A DNA stretch of 64,000 nt from Canna indica (GCA_034359265.1 CP136896.1:67467501-67531500); one strand, 5' to 3'; positions 47,722 to 60,019 are shown, counted from the stretch's first letter. Notes: generated from the sequence alone by a model not told the origin. A program made the numbers and translations.

Positions 47722-49000
47722 CCTGACATTGTTGACCTAACAATTGAGCGTGCAATTGATCTCCCAATATATTTGATGGATTGGATGGAGGAGTGCTGGT
47801 GGATTTGGTGTTTAGTGGGGAATTGAATTGAAGGGAGATCTTTTATGATCGGCCTTTGAGCCACCACCATGCATGCGCTGCGGCCCTCCCACACGTTGAC
47901 GTCGAAATCACAGCCGACATCTACGGGACTGCGTACTGTGATAATTATCTTTAGGAGTCCAAGACTGTAAACTGTAGCTGTAGCTGCATTTATGTACACC
48001 GGTTCTGAAAATACAAGGTTGTACATGTGTTCTGATGGACACCTCAAATTAATTAATCCTATATCTATTAAGTAATTAAACATTCTCATTAATTATATGT
48101 ATTTCATCGTTTCGTCTGTCGATTCACTGGTAACTTAATTGATAAATATCCAGATATATCACGAATAGATTATAGGTTCTATTTCTGATATATTACATAG
48201 CATTTTATTTACTAATTTTTTTGTGTGTTTATGTATATTTTATAATGATTATGTTATAAAATTAAATTTAAAAATATATCATATGTTACATTTTAAAAAT
48301 ATATCATCATTTATATATGAGATGTTGAATCAGTCAATCATTTCTACTCTGAACTTGTTTACCTGAAAATTAATCCATCATCATAATCTGAATTAGAGGA
48401 AGACTCGTTGATGGTAAACCTATCATGGAATCATACTTCTATTAGATATTAACCCTAAATATAATCATGGATATGGGTAAGCATAAATTCCAAATTAATA
48501 GGCTAGCTTAGTATACTAGCTAATTAATTAAGTTATGATTTTCTTGAAACAAATTGTTTTTGAGAATTTTTATTTTCATTTAATAAAAAACATTTGAAGT
48601 CCATACTGGTATAATTTATTTTATAGACACATATACATATAATATTGATTCTCATATGACTTCCTACCAACCAAACAACTCCTTAATTATTGTATCTTAT
48701 AATGTATTTTGCTAATAAAATAAATATGAAAAGTGTAATTTTTACATAAATATTTAAAAGTAACACATCTTCATGTCAAATATATTACTTTAATCATTTT
48801 CATTCTGATGTTCTTTCTAATTGGAATTCATTTATTGTACTAATAAATAAGACAATACATTTATATATATAATATGCAATTGCATATATAATATATCATG
48901 TATGGAAATATTTAAATATATACATATATATGTGATTTTAATTATATATCCAATTTAATGATATGAAATCATATTAGCCGATATGTACTCATCCCTACCC
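46300..49000. other. Intergenic DNA, (GA)n microsatellite at about 47677-47718
   Basis: The 192-codon minus-strand frame at 47511-48089 spans the GA tract and has no recognisable domain. The part 47580-47960 is less AT-rich than its surroundings and may be single-copy. No gene is supported. Confidence 0.5.
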
Positions 49001-49460
49001 CATTGTTTGTTTAATGATAAGGTATGATTTTACATGGTATGATATTATTCAATCTCTTGTTTGGGAAGATTTCAAATGTATGGTCATGATTTATAGTGAT
49101 AATATTATGAAACTCATAGATTTTGGCTAATTTTTTTAAATAATAAATTTAGTGGTTTCGATCTCATGATTTAATGAAATTTTATTTTAAAATTATCCTC
49201 AAATCAAAATTTATAATTCTTCTCGTGCTCTTTATTTATCCATATCATATCAGATTATAATTAAATTTACTTATCGTTATTGATCGACTTAGCGAATACT
49301 CCATTCTTCTTTGTATAACTATTGTCAATTTGTCATTTAACCGTATCATATTATATCATCTTTTCAAATAGAATACCAATAATTAATTATAATATCATAC
49401 CATATGATATGATATCATAGCATATATTATTAAATTATGTTGCATCTCATTCAAATAAGA
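49001..49460. mobile_element. MITE copy 1 (CATTGTTTGTTTAATGATAAGG end)
   Basis: Starts CATTGTTTGTTTAATGATAA and contains GGTATGATTTTACATGGTATGATATT. The same text in reverse complement ends the element at 50105-50545. The right end (GCATCTCATTCAAATAAGAC) is decayed. Non-coding and AT-rich. Confidence 0.5.
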
Positions 49461-50104
49461 CTGAATTAAAGTGTATATCATTTTCTCTCCTTATATATAG
49501 CATATGTGTTTTTTTAAGATACGTTCTATCCGAAAATGACACACGGCTGTCACTGATTTGAAACTAATATTGGATGGTCTTTATCATCCACAATCCAAAT
49601 TAATGCACCTACCAATTTATGGAGAACTAGTGGTTGATATATATATATACAAACCAGCAATGCACATGTCTACATATCGGCTGATTTGAATTTATTGCCG
49701 ACATGCATGTAGGATTTTGTTGGTAGTGCATGCACAGCTAGCATGATTTATCAAAGGGTTGTGTTGCTGTTGTACATGTAAAATTTTCTACAAGAATATT
49801 GATGTCGAGATATTTGTGTCCCTGCTGAGACATATAATTGATAAAGTCGAAACAAATATACACACAAAATTTAGTTTGGTCCCTACGCAAGTATATAATA
49901 GACATTCTTAATTAATATGTTAGAAAGTGACATTGTAATTAAGCTGGTCCTTAAAAAAAAAAATTAAGTTGGTCTTTGGTCAAAATGATTGCTACGTTTT
50001 AATTAATGTCACGTGAATCTTATTGATAAATGATCATCGCACGCAATTAATTACTTCAGTCTTTTTTTTTACATGTATTGTATATTTTCAATGTAAATTC
50101 ATTC
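49461..50104. other. AT-rich spacer between two MITE copies
   Basis: No gene or repeat recognised. Confidence 0.5.
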
Positions 50105-50545
50105 TTGACCTTGTTTGGAGAGATAAAATATGGTTTAATAATATATTGTATAATATGATATGATATTGTAATTACTTCTTTCTTGTTTGGAAAAATAATA
50201 TATATGATATGGTACGATTAAATGATAGCCGCTCGGATGAGAACAAAGTTTTGACTAAGTCGATCAAAAATAATAAGTAGAAGTCTAAATTGATATGAGT
50301 AGAAAAAGGACATAAGTAAAATTATAAATTTTAATTGATGGTATTTTAAAAATAAAATTTCATCAAATCATGAGAAATCACCAAATTCATGATTTAAAAA
50401 CTTCAAAATCCATGGTTTAAAAATCATGAGATTACTATCATAAATCATGACCATCATTTGGAAGTCATTCCAAATAATTAAGAAACTGAACAATATCATA
50501 TCATGTAAAATCATGCCTTATCATGAAACAAACAATGTCTTAATC
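50105..50545. mobile_element. MITE copy 2, inverted relative to copy 1
   Basis: Begins CCTTGTTTGGAGAGATAAAA and ends ATCATGCCTTATCATGAAACAAACAATG, the complement of the start of copy 1. Its centre (CTCATGATTT, AAATCATGACCAT) also matches copy 1 in reverse. Confidence 0.55.
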
Positions 50546-51970
50546 TAATTGAACCTCTTAAAGTATTATTATCACACGAAATTGTAATAAAATCAACGAT
50601 TTAAAATCAGTGCCCAAAAATAAGCTGATATATATAGGCAAGATTCAAAGTTGCCAAACACAATCTTGAATGTGTTTCTCTCTCTCTCTCCGAGCCTCCC
50701 AATGTTCCTCCCCTTAGGGCTTCTGATGAGGGCTTCTCCTTTAATGTTACAATCTTGTTTCGATCCCGTCGAAACTTCGATCGATCCCCAGAATGTGCTT
50801 GCCATCGTTCCCAAATGATGTTTCTTTCCTGAAATGCTTGTGGCGCTAGGCACCCACTACAATATTTTTGATTTCTTTGAACGATCGAAAAGTATTCCCA
50901 AACACATACAAAATCACGGCCAAAAACATATGGGAGCAGTTTTCCCATGTGTACTAAAACCTAATGTTCCACTAGGCTACATGAACAATTTCCCTACCTA
51001 TGGCCATGTTGCCAAAAAAACCCGTTCCTATAGGCTCTCGTATAATAACAATTTGGAAAGTGTTCCTATAACTCACGCTGATGGGAACTATTCTAAAAAG
51101 TGTTCTTGTATGTAAAATCATGGCCAAAGGTTCTTTTAAGAATATTTTTTGTAGCGTTCATGTAAGTTAAAGGAAATATTTCAAAATTGTTCCTATAAGT
51201 ATTTCACCACGCATTTTTAAACCGTTCCTATAAGAACAACTTGTAGGAACGCCTAGAAACTGTTCCTATAACTCATGTTTATAGGAATGTTTTTTTAAGC
51301 GTTCTTGTATATAATATTTATGTTTTAGGAGCAATTTTAGTGCGTTCTTGTAAGTTGTTTTAGGAACAGTTGAAATGCATTCTTTTGGAATGATTTTTAA
51401 TTTCATAAGGCTACAATTTGGGATCAAATTTTCTAAAAAAATAAATATTGATTAATTCTAAAATATTGATCATTGTCCTTAAGGTTTCTATTGCCCTCAC
51501 CTAAGAAAGTTTTGCTCGGGTTGCAGGCAATACACCTTCAAGATATATGTCAAGCCCCGGGAGAAAAGAAATTATTTATGATAGTAAATTTGCAAAGAAT
51601 ACACGAATTACAACAGTGATGAAGATGAAAAGATATTGAGGAAGAGAGAATTCGATAGAGTTATTTATCTTAATCAATCCATATCAACCACATAATGCTC
51701 ATTAGTTGAAAAGAATAGTAATTGAAGAATATTACTAATGAGTAATATATTTCAAATTGATTAGGATAAGTGAACTTAATCTCAAGTGACTGTCGAAAGT
51801 CAAAAGTCAAAATACTAGATTGCACCAAATTCTGACTCACAGAAAAGTAGGCTCGCGACTAGGCTCCTAGCGATAATGCAAAGTGTGTCTAAAGCGCCAA
51901 TGCGAGCGCGACTATCATAACCTCTTAGCCTTGATATCTTTTGTCTAGTGATGAGACATATACACTTATG
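50546..51970. other. Intergenic DNA with a GTTCCTATAA repeat cluster
   Basis: Between about 50940 and 51400 the words GTTCCTATA, ATAGGAA, AGGAACA and GCGTTCTTGTA recur a dozen or so times on both strands, like the subterminal motifs of a CACTA or similar transposon. CACTACAATATTTTTG at 50854 and, reversed, CGCTACAAAAAATATTC near 51157 may be degenerate ends. The rest (51400-51970) is unremarkable. Three overlapping short ORFs at 50593-51115 are not accepted. Confidence 0.4.
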
Positions 51971-52589
51971 CTTACACTACTAGAATTATGGTCATCAGCG
52001 ACGACTGATACCGTGGTTGAACCGTCGGTGATGTATATCACGGACGACGTCAACCGTGGCAAATAACCGTCGCTGATGTGTGCGTCTCAGATGTGTTGTG
52101 ACGGCCGAGCTCGGCCGTCACACGTAATCATCAGCGACAGCCCCGTGCAATGTCGCTGATTTAAAAACATCAGTGACGGCTCAGAGCACTGTCACTGATA
52201 ACAACCCATCAGCCACGACCCAGACCCGTCGATAATATTATTAGCAACCGTGATATTTGGTGCTGCACAGACCATCAGCCATTTACGATAAGCTTTAATC
52301 CACGACCTAGTGACGGTTAGCCGTGGGTAAACCGTGGCTAAAGGTGTATCCTGTAACTGAAAAAACTAAAATTTTTATAAATTCCTGTATACAACTATAT
52401 ATCGACTACAAATAATTTTCAATCACATATTACAATAAAAAAACATCATACACATGCATTAGAAACCAAACATATAAGTTTTACATAAATATCATCAATA
52501 TCAGTCTCAAACCGGATGCAAACAATTATCAAAATATCAACTAGTGCATCCAAGTTTCAAAATATAAATAAAATACAAAAAACAAAAGC

Positions 52590-54300
52590 TCACGGCTGCG
52601 GTGGAGGCGGTGGAGTCGACAACGACTGGGTCGGGAGCGTCGATTGGGTCGAGGAGGACGACGACTGCGACATCATAGGTAGAAGACCAAACTGAGACGC
52701 AATCTGAGTGAGGAGTGTCTGCATGTTCTGGATCATCTGTCTCAACTCGTCATTCGCCTGTCTCTGCTCCTGCATCTGCTCCTCCATCGTCAGCCTCTGC
52801 CCCTCCATCGTCTGTCTCTGCTCCTCCATCGCATGTCTCTGTTGGGTGAGCTCCGACTCCATGGCCGCTATCCGGCTCTGGTCTTGCGCTCGGGATGACG
52901 AGGGTCGCTTACCCTCAGTCGGAGGGGTTGGTGCCCTAAGTGGCCCGAGCACGGCACGTGCATGGCCACTGTCTGCAAAGCCATAAACACGATCGTGCTC
53001 CCAGCCACCTGCGGCCTCCACCCAAGCTCCTGCGTCGAACTCCTCCGGTGTCCCTCCACACTCGATCGCAGTCCTCGAGTAAGTTTCCTACACGTGTTTA
53101 TATTTTAAATATATATAAACTATAAATAAAAATCATGTAAATCAAATAGACATATATAAATACTTACCATTATGATGGAGGCTCTACTATGAATGTAGTC
53201 CCCCGCTCCTCGTTGACGAAGATGTGTGCGCTCAAACACCTCCATCGTCGAAGGGCGTCGGACAGTGCCGTCCTCCGTCACGCGCGTCTTACATTAGAAA
53301 ACAAATACATTAGTATCATTATATATACACAATATATAATTTAATTAAAAGTAAGAAAATTATACATATCATACGACGCTCATGCACCGCAAAAGAGATT
53401 GAGCCACCTGTGTGGCGCGCCCCCGTGTCGTCCCCCCGAATATGCAATTTCTCGACGCAATCTGGGAGACCTCCTGCCACTCAGGAGTGTCCCACCGCTC
53501 AACGAGCTGGTCCCACACAGGGCCACGAATCCACTCGGGGGCATGTCCCCGAGTTTGCCCTATCTGTGTGGCCTCCAGCCGTCTTATCACAGGTTGACGG
53601 GCCTGCTGAAGCAGCCCGTTATTGCAAGCGCGGGCAACACGCTCCCATGCAGCCTCCACAAAAGTGGTATGGTCCTCCGGCCATGTATAATGACCCTGCA
53701 AAAAAAATTTATTATTACCGATGAATATTTAACATTAACATTAATTTAATAAATATACTTACCATGAACTCTCGCCATAATAAATCCATATGCTCACGGG
53801 GCACGTGAGACCATGTAGGTCACGCCACGTGCATAAACTTCCGGATCGTCCCCGCTATCGTGCGAGGGACGTCCTCTTGCTCAAATCTGCACCAAATATA
53901 AATTCATATTATGATATTTTGAATTATAAATAAATTATAAGAAATAATTAATGCATATACTTACCTTCTTCTGCGCACAGTAACTGCTCTGCGCAGTTGT
54001 CCCTTGGGTGGCGAAGGGAGAATTCTGTTAGGCCCTCGTGGCCTACGTCTCGATGTCGACGGGCCTGGATCGGCTAAAGGATGGTGGCTGGAGGTGGGGG
54101 GATGCTGACCATATCAGGTGGGGGAATGGTGGATGGATCAGGTGGGGGAATGGTGGCCGGACCAGGTGGGGGGATGGTGGTGGAAGACGAAGGGTCAATG
54201 GGTATAGGTGGGGCGAGTGGTAATCGTTGGGGGGTCCTACAAGGAATGCCTTCTCGAGAACTGATATCTCGAACCATAGCTGTAAAAATTTAATATAATT
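52590..54300 (-). pseudogene. TNPA-like / Transposase_24 family gene of the CACTA element
   Basis: Pieces in order: a proline-rich leader with IPPPD repeats (54277-54074); an Arg-rich stretch and RTIAGTIRKFMHVA...VPREHMDLLW (about 53890-53765); WERVARACNNGLL...WDQLVERWDTPEW...ASRNCIFGGTTRGRATQVAQ (53701-53400); TRVTEDGTVRRPSTMEVFER (about 53290-53170); then a Glu/Gln coiled coil (repeated MEEQRQTM-like heptads) and a Ser/Pro end (53021-52590). This is the typical layout of plant Transposase_24 proteins. Several gaps are bounded by AT-rich introns. At least one in-frame stop (after FMHVA) is present, so probably broken. It would bind the subterminal repeats. Confidence 0.75.
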
Positions 54301-54362
54301 AGATTATATATAATAGATTAATAGATATATTTAATAATTGAATATATATTTCACATTTATAA

Positions 54363-55166
54363 TTATTCATCATCATCATTATCATCATCTGTGTAATACT
54401 CTTCTTCTTGTTCTTCTGTATCTGAATCTTGAAATTCTTCTTCGTCTCCCTCATTTTCATTCTGTCCTTCCTCAACTTCATTATCGTCGTCATCAACGTA
54501 TTCTATTTCCAATTGAACTAACTCTGTGTCATCATCCTCGAGTATTGGACTAACTCGTTCCACTTCGGAAGGATCTTCTTCTTGATATAAGTCATCTGCT
54601 AGCTCATTATCTCCAACTATCGGGTCAATTTTTCCTCTGGCTTTAGTCTTACAGACTACACGCCAATCTGCCTTGTCTTTCTTTCGAGATGGATACTGCA
54701 TATAATATACTTGTTCAGCTTGAGATGCCAATATAAATGACTCATTTGAAGTCAATTTTGATTTATAATTGACCTCGACCACCTGAAATTGTCCTCCAAG
54801 ACTATCCAGAATTATTATTCTATAAGGATTAGGTGGATTGGAAGAAGAAACATCAGCAGAAGAAGATTCACCATGAGTTTGGACAACAGGATTGCTCGGC
54901 GTCCCGACTTGACGTGACTCCCCGTGATAATTTCATACAAAAAATCTTGGTGTGAATCCTTCTGTATACAGATGCAGTGTGACAATTTATCGGTCCAAAA
55001 ATCTTATGTTCAAACATTTTCGGCACGGACATCAGATTTTATCACCACTAAGGAATTTTTCATTCGAGTAGGCGAAATTTAAGAAGTAAGTTACGTCTAC
55101 TCGAAATTCGTCTGTTATAGTTTCACGATGAATTCGTCGGTACATCCAACTTCGATCGCCCGACAT
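54363..55166 (-). pseudogene. TNPD transposase, internally deleted and with stops
   Basis: ATG at 55164-55166 begins MSGDRSWMYRRI, the usual start of the transposase-associated domain; then FLNFAYSNEKFLSGDKI, a stop, CPCRKCLNIRFLDR, a stop, HLYTEGFTPRFF and NYHGES. Without the large catalytic domain it passes to the DUF4216-like C-terminus (ESFILASQAEQVYYMQYPSR, DWRVVCKTKARGKI) and an extreme Asp/Glu tail, ending near 54363. A full TNPD is usually around 1,000 residues; here roughly 265 codons remain. The first and last of the three stops sit where Arg (CGA) and Trp (TGG) codons are expected, which suggests C-to-T decay. Confidence 0.8.
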
Positions 55167-55604
55167 GTTTTGTCAAAAAGTTTGCAATATCTTTAGGTAA
55201 TGTTTTTAGATGAGATGGTCATATTCCATTCAGGATTCATGATATTCATATTGCACTTAGTATTTTTTTAGTCATTAACTTCATTCTAAATTTCGGCAGC
55301 ATCTCCATATAGTTCTCCGAATACGCATATCATGTGGGCGCGTATCGGAGAACATGGGAGATACAAGCCAAAATTTAAAAATAAAGTTAATGACTATAAA
55401 ATATAAACTAAGTGCAACATAAATAACTATGCTATCAAATTGTCCAATTAGGAACAATTCAAGGATTGTACATCATATAAAAGATCATTAACTTCGTTTA
55501 CACGAACATACAACCCCCGAACGGATCTAAGGTTTTGCAAAATTAAAACTTGACTCGTCGATCGTACGTGAAACGTATCAACTCGTCTTGATTTTTTTCT
55601 AACT

Positions 55605-55990
55605 TTATGGATGCCGGTGCAAGTCCATAGTGGACGATTCCGCGCGAGTCCAAAGTGGACGATTCCGGCACGAGTCCATCCATTGTGGATGATTCTACGC
55701 GAGTCCAAAGTGGATGATTCCGCGCGAGTCTAAAATGGACGATTCCGGCACGAGTCCATCCATTGTGGACGATTTCGTGCGAGTCCAAAATGGACGATTC
55801 CGGCATGAGTCCATCCATTGTGAACGATTCTGACATGCGTGAGTCCATTCATTATGGACGATTCCGATGCGAGTCCACTATGGACGATTTGACCACGAGT
55901 CCAAAGTGGACGATTTGACCGCGAGTCCAAAGTATACGATTTGGCCGCGAGTCCACTGTGGACGATTTCGGCGCGAGTCCTCAGTGGACG
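55605..55990. repeat. Tandem array of CGAGTCCAnnnTGGACGATT units in the CACTA element
   Basis: About a dozen units of roughly 28-39 bp, each pairing GAGTCCA with TGGACGATT, so every unit contains a short inverted repeat. Two unit lengths alternate, with or without an extra CATTGTGGACGATT half. ORFs with repeated PLWTR or NGWT peptides on the minus strand are translations of the array. Confidence 0.85.
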
Positions 55991-57129
55991 ATTCTGCGCG
56001 ACTATTCATTAATATTAAATTAATACTTAATTTAATTAATAATTAATTTCTAATAATTAATCATTAATTTCTAATTATTAACAATTAATTTATATTAATT
56101 AATAATAAAAAAATTAATTGCCCTAATCATAGTTTGATTAGGGTAATAAAACCCTAATCAAGAAATAGCCGACATCATTGCCGGCTACTGCGGCGTCAGC
56201 CGGATTGAGGCCGGCGCGGAGATGAACGCTGGGCCGACACCGGCGCGGAGAGGCAGCGCGTGCGGAAATAGAGGGCGGCGCTGTGGGGATTTATCGGAGG
56301 AGGAGAGGAAGCATACTGAAAAGGGTAGGTTCACCGGCGGCAGCAACAGGCGGCGACTCCGAGGTAACTCAGCAGCGACAGCGGCGAGCAGAGAAGGAAG
56401 AAGAAGAAAGAGGAAGGGTCGGGCGCGAACGCAAATAAAAAGGATTTTAACCGACGACTCATCGGCCGTCGGAAAATCATGGATATGTAATTTTATTATC
56501 ACCGACGGCTCTGCTAGCCGTCAGTTAAGAGTGTTTTATATTCGCGCTACGTTCGTGATAAGTGACGGTCGTATCCAGTCGTGGCTAATGACTTACTCAT
56601 ATCACCGACGACGTAGCGTAGCCGTCGCTACTAACCTATTTTATTTCGCACACCCAGTTACTCTCACCACCAACGGCTTCGGGGCCCCCGCTAAGCCGTG
56701 GCAACTAACCCATTTTATTTCGCGTGCCGTGCACGCAATGATCTATGAGCGACAGCTATGGTCCGCCGTATGAGAGTCGCGACTAATTTTGTTACATCAG
56801 CCACGGCTGACGGAGCCGACGCAAAGCTGTGACTGATTCTGACGATCCTGTCGACCGTCGCTGATCCCCGTTGCTGATGTAGTATATTCTAGTAGTGTTA
56901 TAAGCTAATGTTAAATTATCATACTTGTCTATGTAAAATAAAAGTTCTAGTTTTTACAAACAACATAAATGCAATCCTTCATCTACCCTACTTTGGGCAT
57001 ATGAAATATTATTTATATAATTCCTACTTGAATTAAACAAATCTCTTATTCAATCTTATCACATTCTACTATCCATTGCAACTTTTATTTTCCTTAAATC
57101 ACATCAATTATCGGGTAAATAAATTACAC

Positions 57130-58130
57130 AAAATTGAAGAAAATAATTAAGCTTCAATAAAGATGCATTTCAACAGAAAACTATTACATTTGCGGCTTCC
57201 CACTTATGACCGACTCCATCTTCTAGGGATTACTAGTTTCAATTCTGGCATGTTTTGCACCAATTTGCCTGAATATATCAACCACTTATTTTTTTGTTGC
57301 TCTTTCTCTCGATCAGTTTGGAATCTCCAAACTGAATATCCTCTCCATTAGAACTAGCTTTAATTTTTTTTATCGTTCTTCCAGAGGCTGCAACTAGCTT
57401 TCCTTTTCTTTTCCATTCATTGAGGGCTCCCTTACTGCACATTCCTTTATTGCTAATATTTGATAGTTCATCTGGCACACTAGGAGTCTTTTACTGCACG
57501 AAGCGAGGCAGCATGTCCCTTCCTCCATTGTGACACGAATTTTAGCGTTTGCTAGTGCTCATTGGTCGCATACTCAGTTTGAGGGCCCTGGCATTATCTC
57601 CAATACGCTTATAAGGCGGATTCCTTCGACACCAAACTTTCTTATGATGAATTGTGATGCTTCGTTTGCTAATCTTGCAGGTGGTATTGGGTTTGTTATT
57701 TGCTAACATGAATGCTTCGTTTGTTATTCACCTTTTCGTCCAAGGTGAATCTATTATTGTGTTGGAAGCATTGGTTGTCCGAGAAGAACTCCTCTATGCT
57801 ATTCAGAATGCTCTTCCGCCATTCGTCATTGAATCTGATTCAAAAGTTTTAATTTCGGATCTCAACGCGGATACAACCCCTCCGTGGAAAATTGCCTCCA
57901 TTATTTCTAACATTTTGTCTCACTATTATAATTGTGTAAGCTTCTTATTTTACTTTAGGAATGAAAATAAAGCTGTCAACTGAGCAACAAATTAGGTTAG
58001 AATTTGTAAGGATGAATTTTTTTGGTCCATTATCCCATCTCCCGAATTGGAGGAAATTTTGTTGACTGACTCTTTTGGCGATGACACTTGCCGCACAATA
58101 ATCTATTATCATTTTTCTTGATAAAAAAAT
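57130..58130 (+). mobile_element. LINE 3' fragment (zf-RVT and RNase H)
   Basis: Plus strand: LHLRLPTYDRLHLLGITSFN...LPEYINHLFFCCSFS (57180-57330) is zf-RVT; FANMNASFVIHLFVQGESII...LEALVVREELLYAIQ...VIESDSKVLISDLNA and FRNENKAVN (57640-57980) are RNase H. The rest of ORF2 is missing. It ends near a TTGATAAAAAAAT run at 58119-58130. Heavily shifted between the two domains (57350-57640). Confidence 0.8.
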
Positions 58131-59226
58131 TAACTCACTCTCTTCACGCTCGGGATCCAAATCGTCAACCACGTGCGAGACACGTGAGACAGGTCGACCA
58201 AGACCAGAGGCAGGGCCCGCAGCCCGAATAGGGCGAACACCATCGCGCCGTCGACAGGTGGGGCGATGACGTGAGACCAGAACCCACAAATCACACACCA
58301 GAATTGAAGAAGAGGCATCAGGAACACGAGAAGCAATGTCATCGGCGGAGGAAGCAGCAACAGTAGAAATGAGAAGAATAACTATTATTAATATATGAAG
58401 ATTAGCTAGTGGCCGGGCTTCCACTCCGAGCACACTGATTCTTCCTGTTGTAAATAGTCATCCATTATTATTGTCAACGATTAAAGCACGTGCATTCATT
58501 TCTAGGATTTAAACTTAAGCATCCAAAGCTTTTCTTATGGCTGCCCCCAAACTCCTACGCAATCCTTTTTGTCCCAAATCCCAAATCACCAATTAATTTA
58601 TATATTTCTTACAACAATTCACATTTAATATATATTTCTACCACAATAGGATGATATTAACTCGATTTTGAAAATACTAAGCCCAAACAAAAAAGAAAAT
58701 TAAGGTCAAGAAAAGCTAAAGAAATTAATTCGCACGAGCCTTGCTGGAGCCCGGAGGTACCAACTCCTATCTCTTTCTCTCGTTTTCTTATCTCTTTGGT
58801 ACGTGATTGGCATTTGTTACTGGACAAGCTTGTTTGAGACATGCCACGCACATCATCAAAGCTGTGATAATGTATAATATGCCCGAGGCTTGCTTTTGAC
58901 TTGATTTAGTGAGCGTTTTGATGGCCTCTTCTACTTGTTTATTAGGGGAAGAATCTTTCCTTAAAGAGTCTATTCCAAGTCTTTTCACACTCACTCTTGT
59001 TGCCACCAATCATTTACTACTCGTAGCTCAAGTTGCCGTCATGGTCCTCCTGGATATTTAATTCATCACAGCCGCACGATGTGACATGATGCTTTACTTA
59101 CTTTGATTGATATATTTATGGTTAGTTCAATCATCAGTCTACCTTGCCAAGTAATTAATCGAGCTAGTAAATACTAATTACCTTGAGGACTAATTCAACA
59201 TATTGCCTAGTAATTCGGTTGCACAT
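58131..59226. other. Intergenic DNA with two unassigned minus-strand ORFs
   Basis: The frame opening at 58433 (minus) begins with a hydrophobic, signal-peptide-like segment (LHILIIVILLISTVAASSAD) followed by an Arg-rich stretch to about 58140; I know no family for it. A 73-codon frame at 59009-58788 is similarly unassigned. Neither has a visible neighbour exon. Nothing else is recognised here. Confidence 0.3.
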
Positions 59227-59229
59227 TAA

Positions 59230-59610
59230 CACTATATTTGAATTGAAAATTTTATTTGGATTAAAAATTTTGAAATTTTTTGAAAGAGTTTGAAGAAAAA
59301 GAGTTTTGGAAGAATTTAAAACATCCAATTGGGATAATTTTTTTAAAGGTTTTGGAGGAATTTGAATAATTAATGAATTACAAATAATTAAATTATAAAA
59401 ATATTTATAGAACAAAAAAAATATTATTATAAACGAGGACATAGTGATTTATCAAATCTCTCCAAATCTTTTATGAAGTTTAATCAAATAAGATTTTTAA
59501 AATTATTTCAAAAACTTTCAAATCGTTCCCCCTCCAAAACCCTTCAAACTTCTTCAAACCCCTCCCCCTCCCCCTCCAAACCCATTACTCAAAGTTATCC
59601 AAACATAATG
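59230..59610. mobile_element. MITE with 3-bp TAA duplication, 381 bp
   Basis: Ends CACTATATTTGAATT and, reverse complemented, CATTATGTTTGGATAA, flanked by TAA at 59227-59229 and 59611-59613. The interior contains CCCTCCAAA/TTTGGAGG repeats and AT-rich text. Non-coding; it lies in the 5' flank of the dehydrogenase gene. Confidence 0.6.
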
Positions 59611-59636
59611 TAAGCATTGGTCTAATTTGCACATAT

Positions 59637-59869
59637 ATTTTGCCAACTGTGATTAGTACGGTCGATGACAACACCTTATAAGTTATCTAAAGATTTGAGA
59701 TTCGAACCCCAGTGGTTCTCTTTGTATGGATTTTTCGCTTTGTGTGATTTGTAAAATTCTTCCGCATGTGAAAGTAATTTTGGATGTTTATTCAATTATA
59801 TATTTGATTGTACTTTTAATTCTCATTCGAGAAATGAACTCGTTATATTAAAAAAAAAAATAAAAAAAA
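59637..59869 (+). mobile_element. Probable tRNA-derived SINE, ~233 bp
   Basis: A 10-bp duplication TTGCACATAT flanks the segment (59627-59636 and 59870-59879) and it ends in an A-rich tail (59850-59869). A tRNA-like B box, GATTCGAACCC, lies at 59698-59708; the A-box candidate near 59654 (TAGTACGGTCG) is weak. Length, tail and duplication fit a plant SINE mobilised by LINE machinery. It sits 151 bp upstream of the dehydrogenase start codon. Confidence 0.65.
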
Positions 59870-60019
59870 TTGCACATATGTTTCGGTTATAGTGTTCGGT
59901 TACGCAATGAGTTGGGCTTGCGGATGGGTTTTTTGGTTTACCCGAATTCCTACGTGCAATACGAAAGGGCTTGTTGTCTGATGTGTTCGTGGTTTTGCCG
60001 TTTTGGAATTTTTGGGGTC

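Larger units (their letters stand above)
51975..56897 (-). mobile_element. CACTA (En/Spm-type) transposon, 4.9 kb, internally deleted
   Basis: Ends CACTACTAGAATTAT and, reverse complemented, CACTACTAGAATATAC; target duplication TTA at 51972-51974 and 56898-56900. Subterminal arrays of CATCAGCGACGAC / ACCGTCGCTGATG-like words occupy about 51990-52340 and 56430-56890, as expected of transposase-binding repeats. Coding remnants on the minus strand are a TNPD-type gene right of 54363 and a Transposase_24/TNPA-type gene at 54300-52590. The central catalytic part of TNPD is absent, so the element cannot move by itself. Confidence 0.9.

Noticed and set aside
47821..47841. String AATTGAATTGAAGGGAGATC resembling miR159/miR319
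   Set aside because: Too many mismatches to the known mature forms and no complementary arm within 300 bp to make a precursor hairpin.
47511..48089. 192-codon ORF downstream-to-left of the WRKY gene
   Set aside because: It runs through a GA microsatellite (a Ser-Leu repeat) and shows no recognisable domain or consistent composition.
52708..52986. Cys-rich plus-strand ORF (repeated CSSIVCLC)
   Set aside because: Antisense of the Glu/Gln coiled coil encoded by the CACTA TNPA-like gene.
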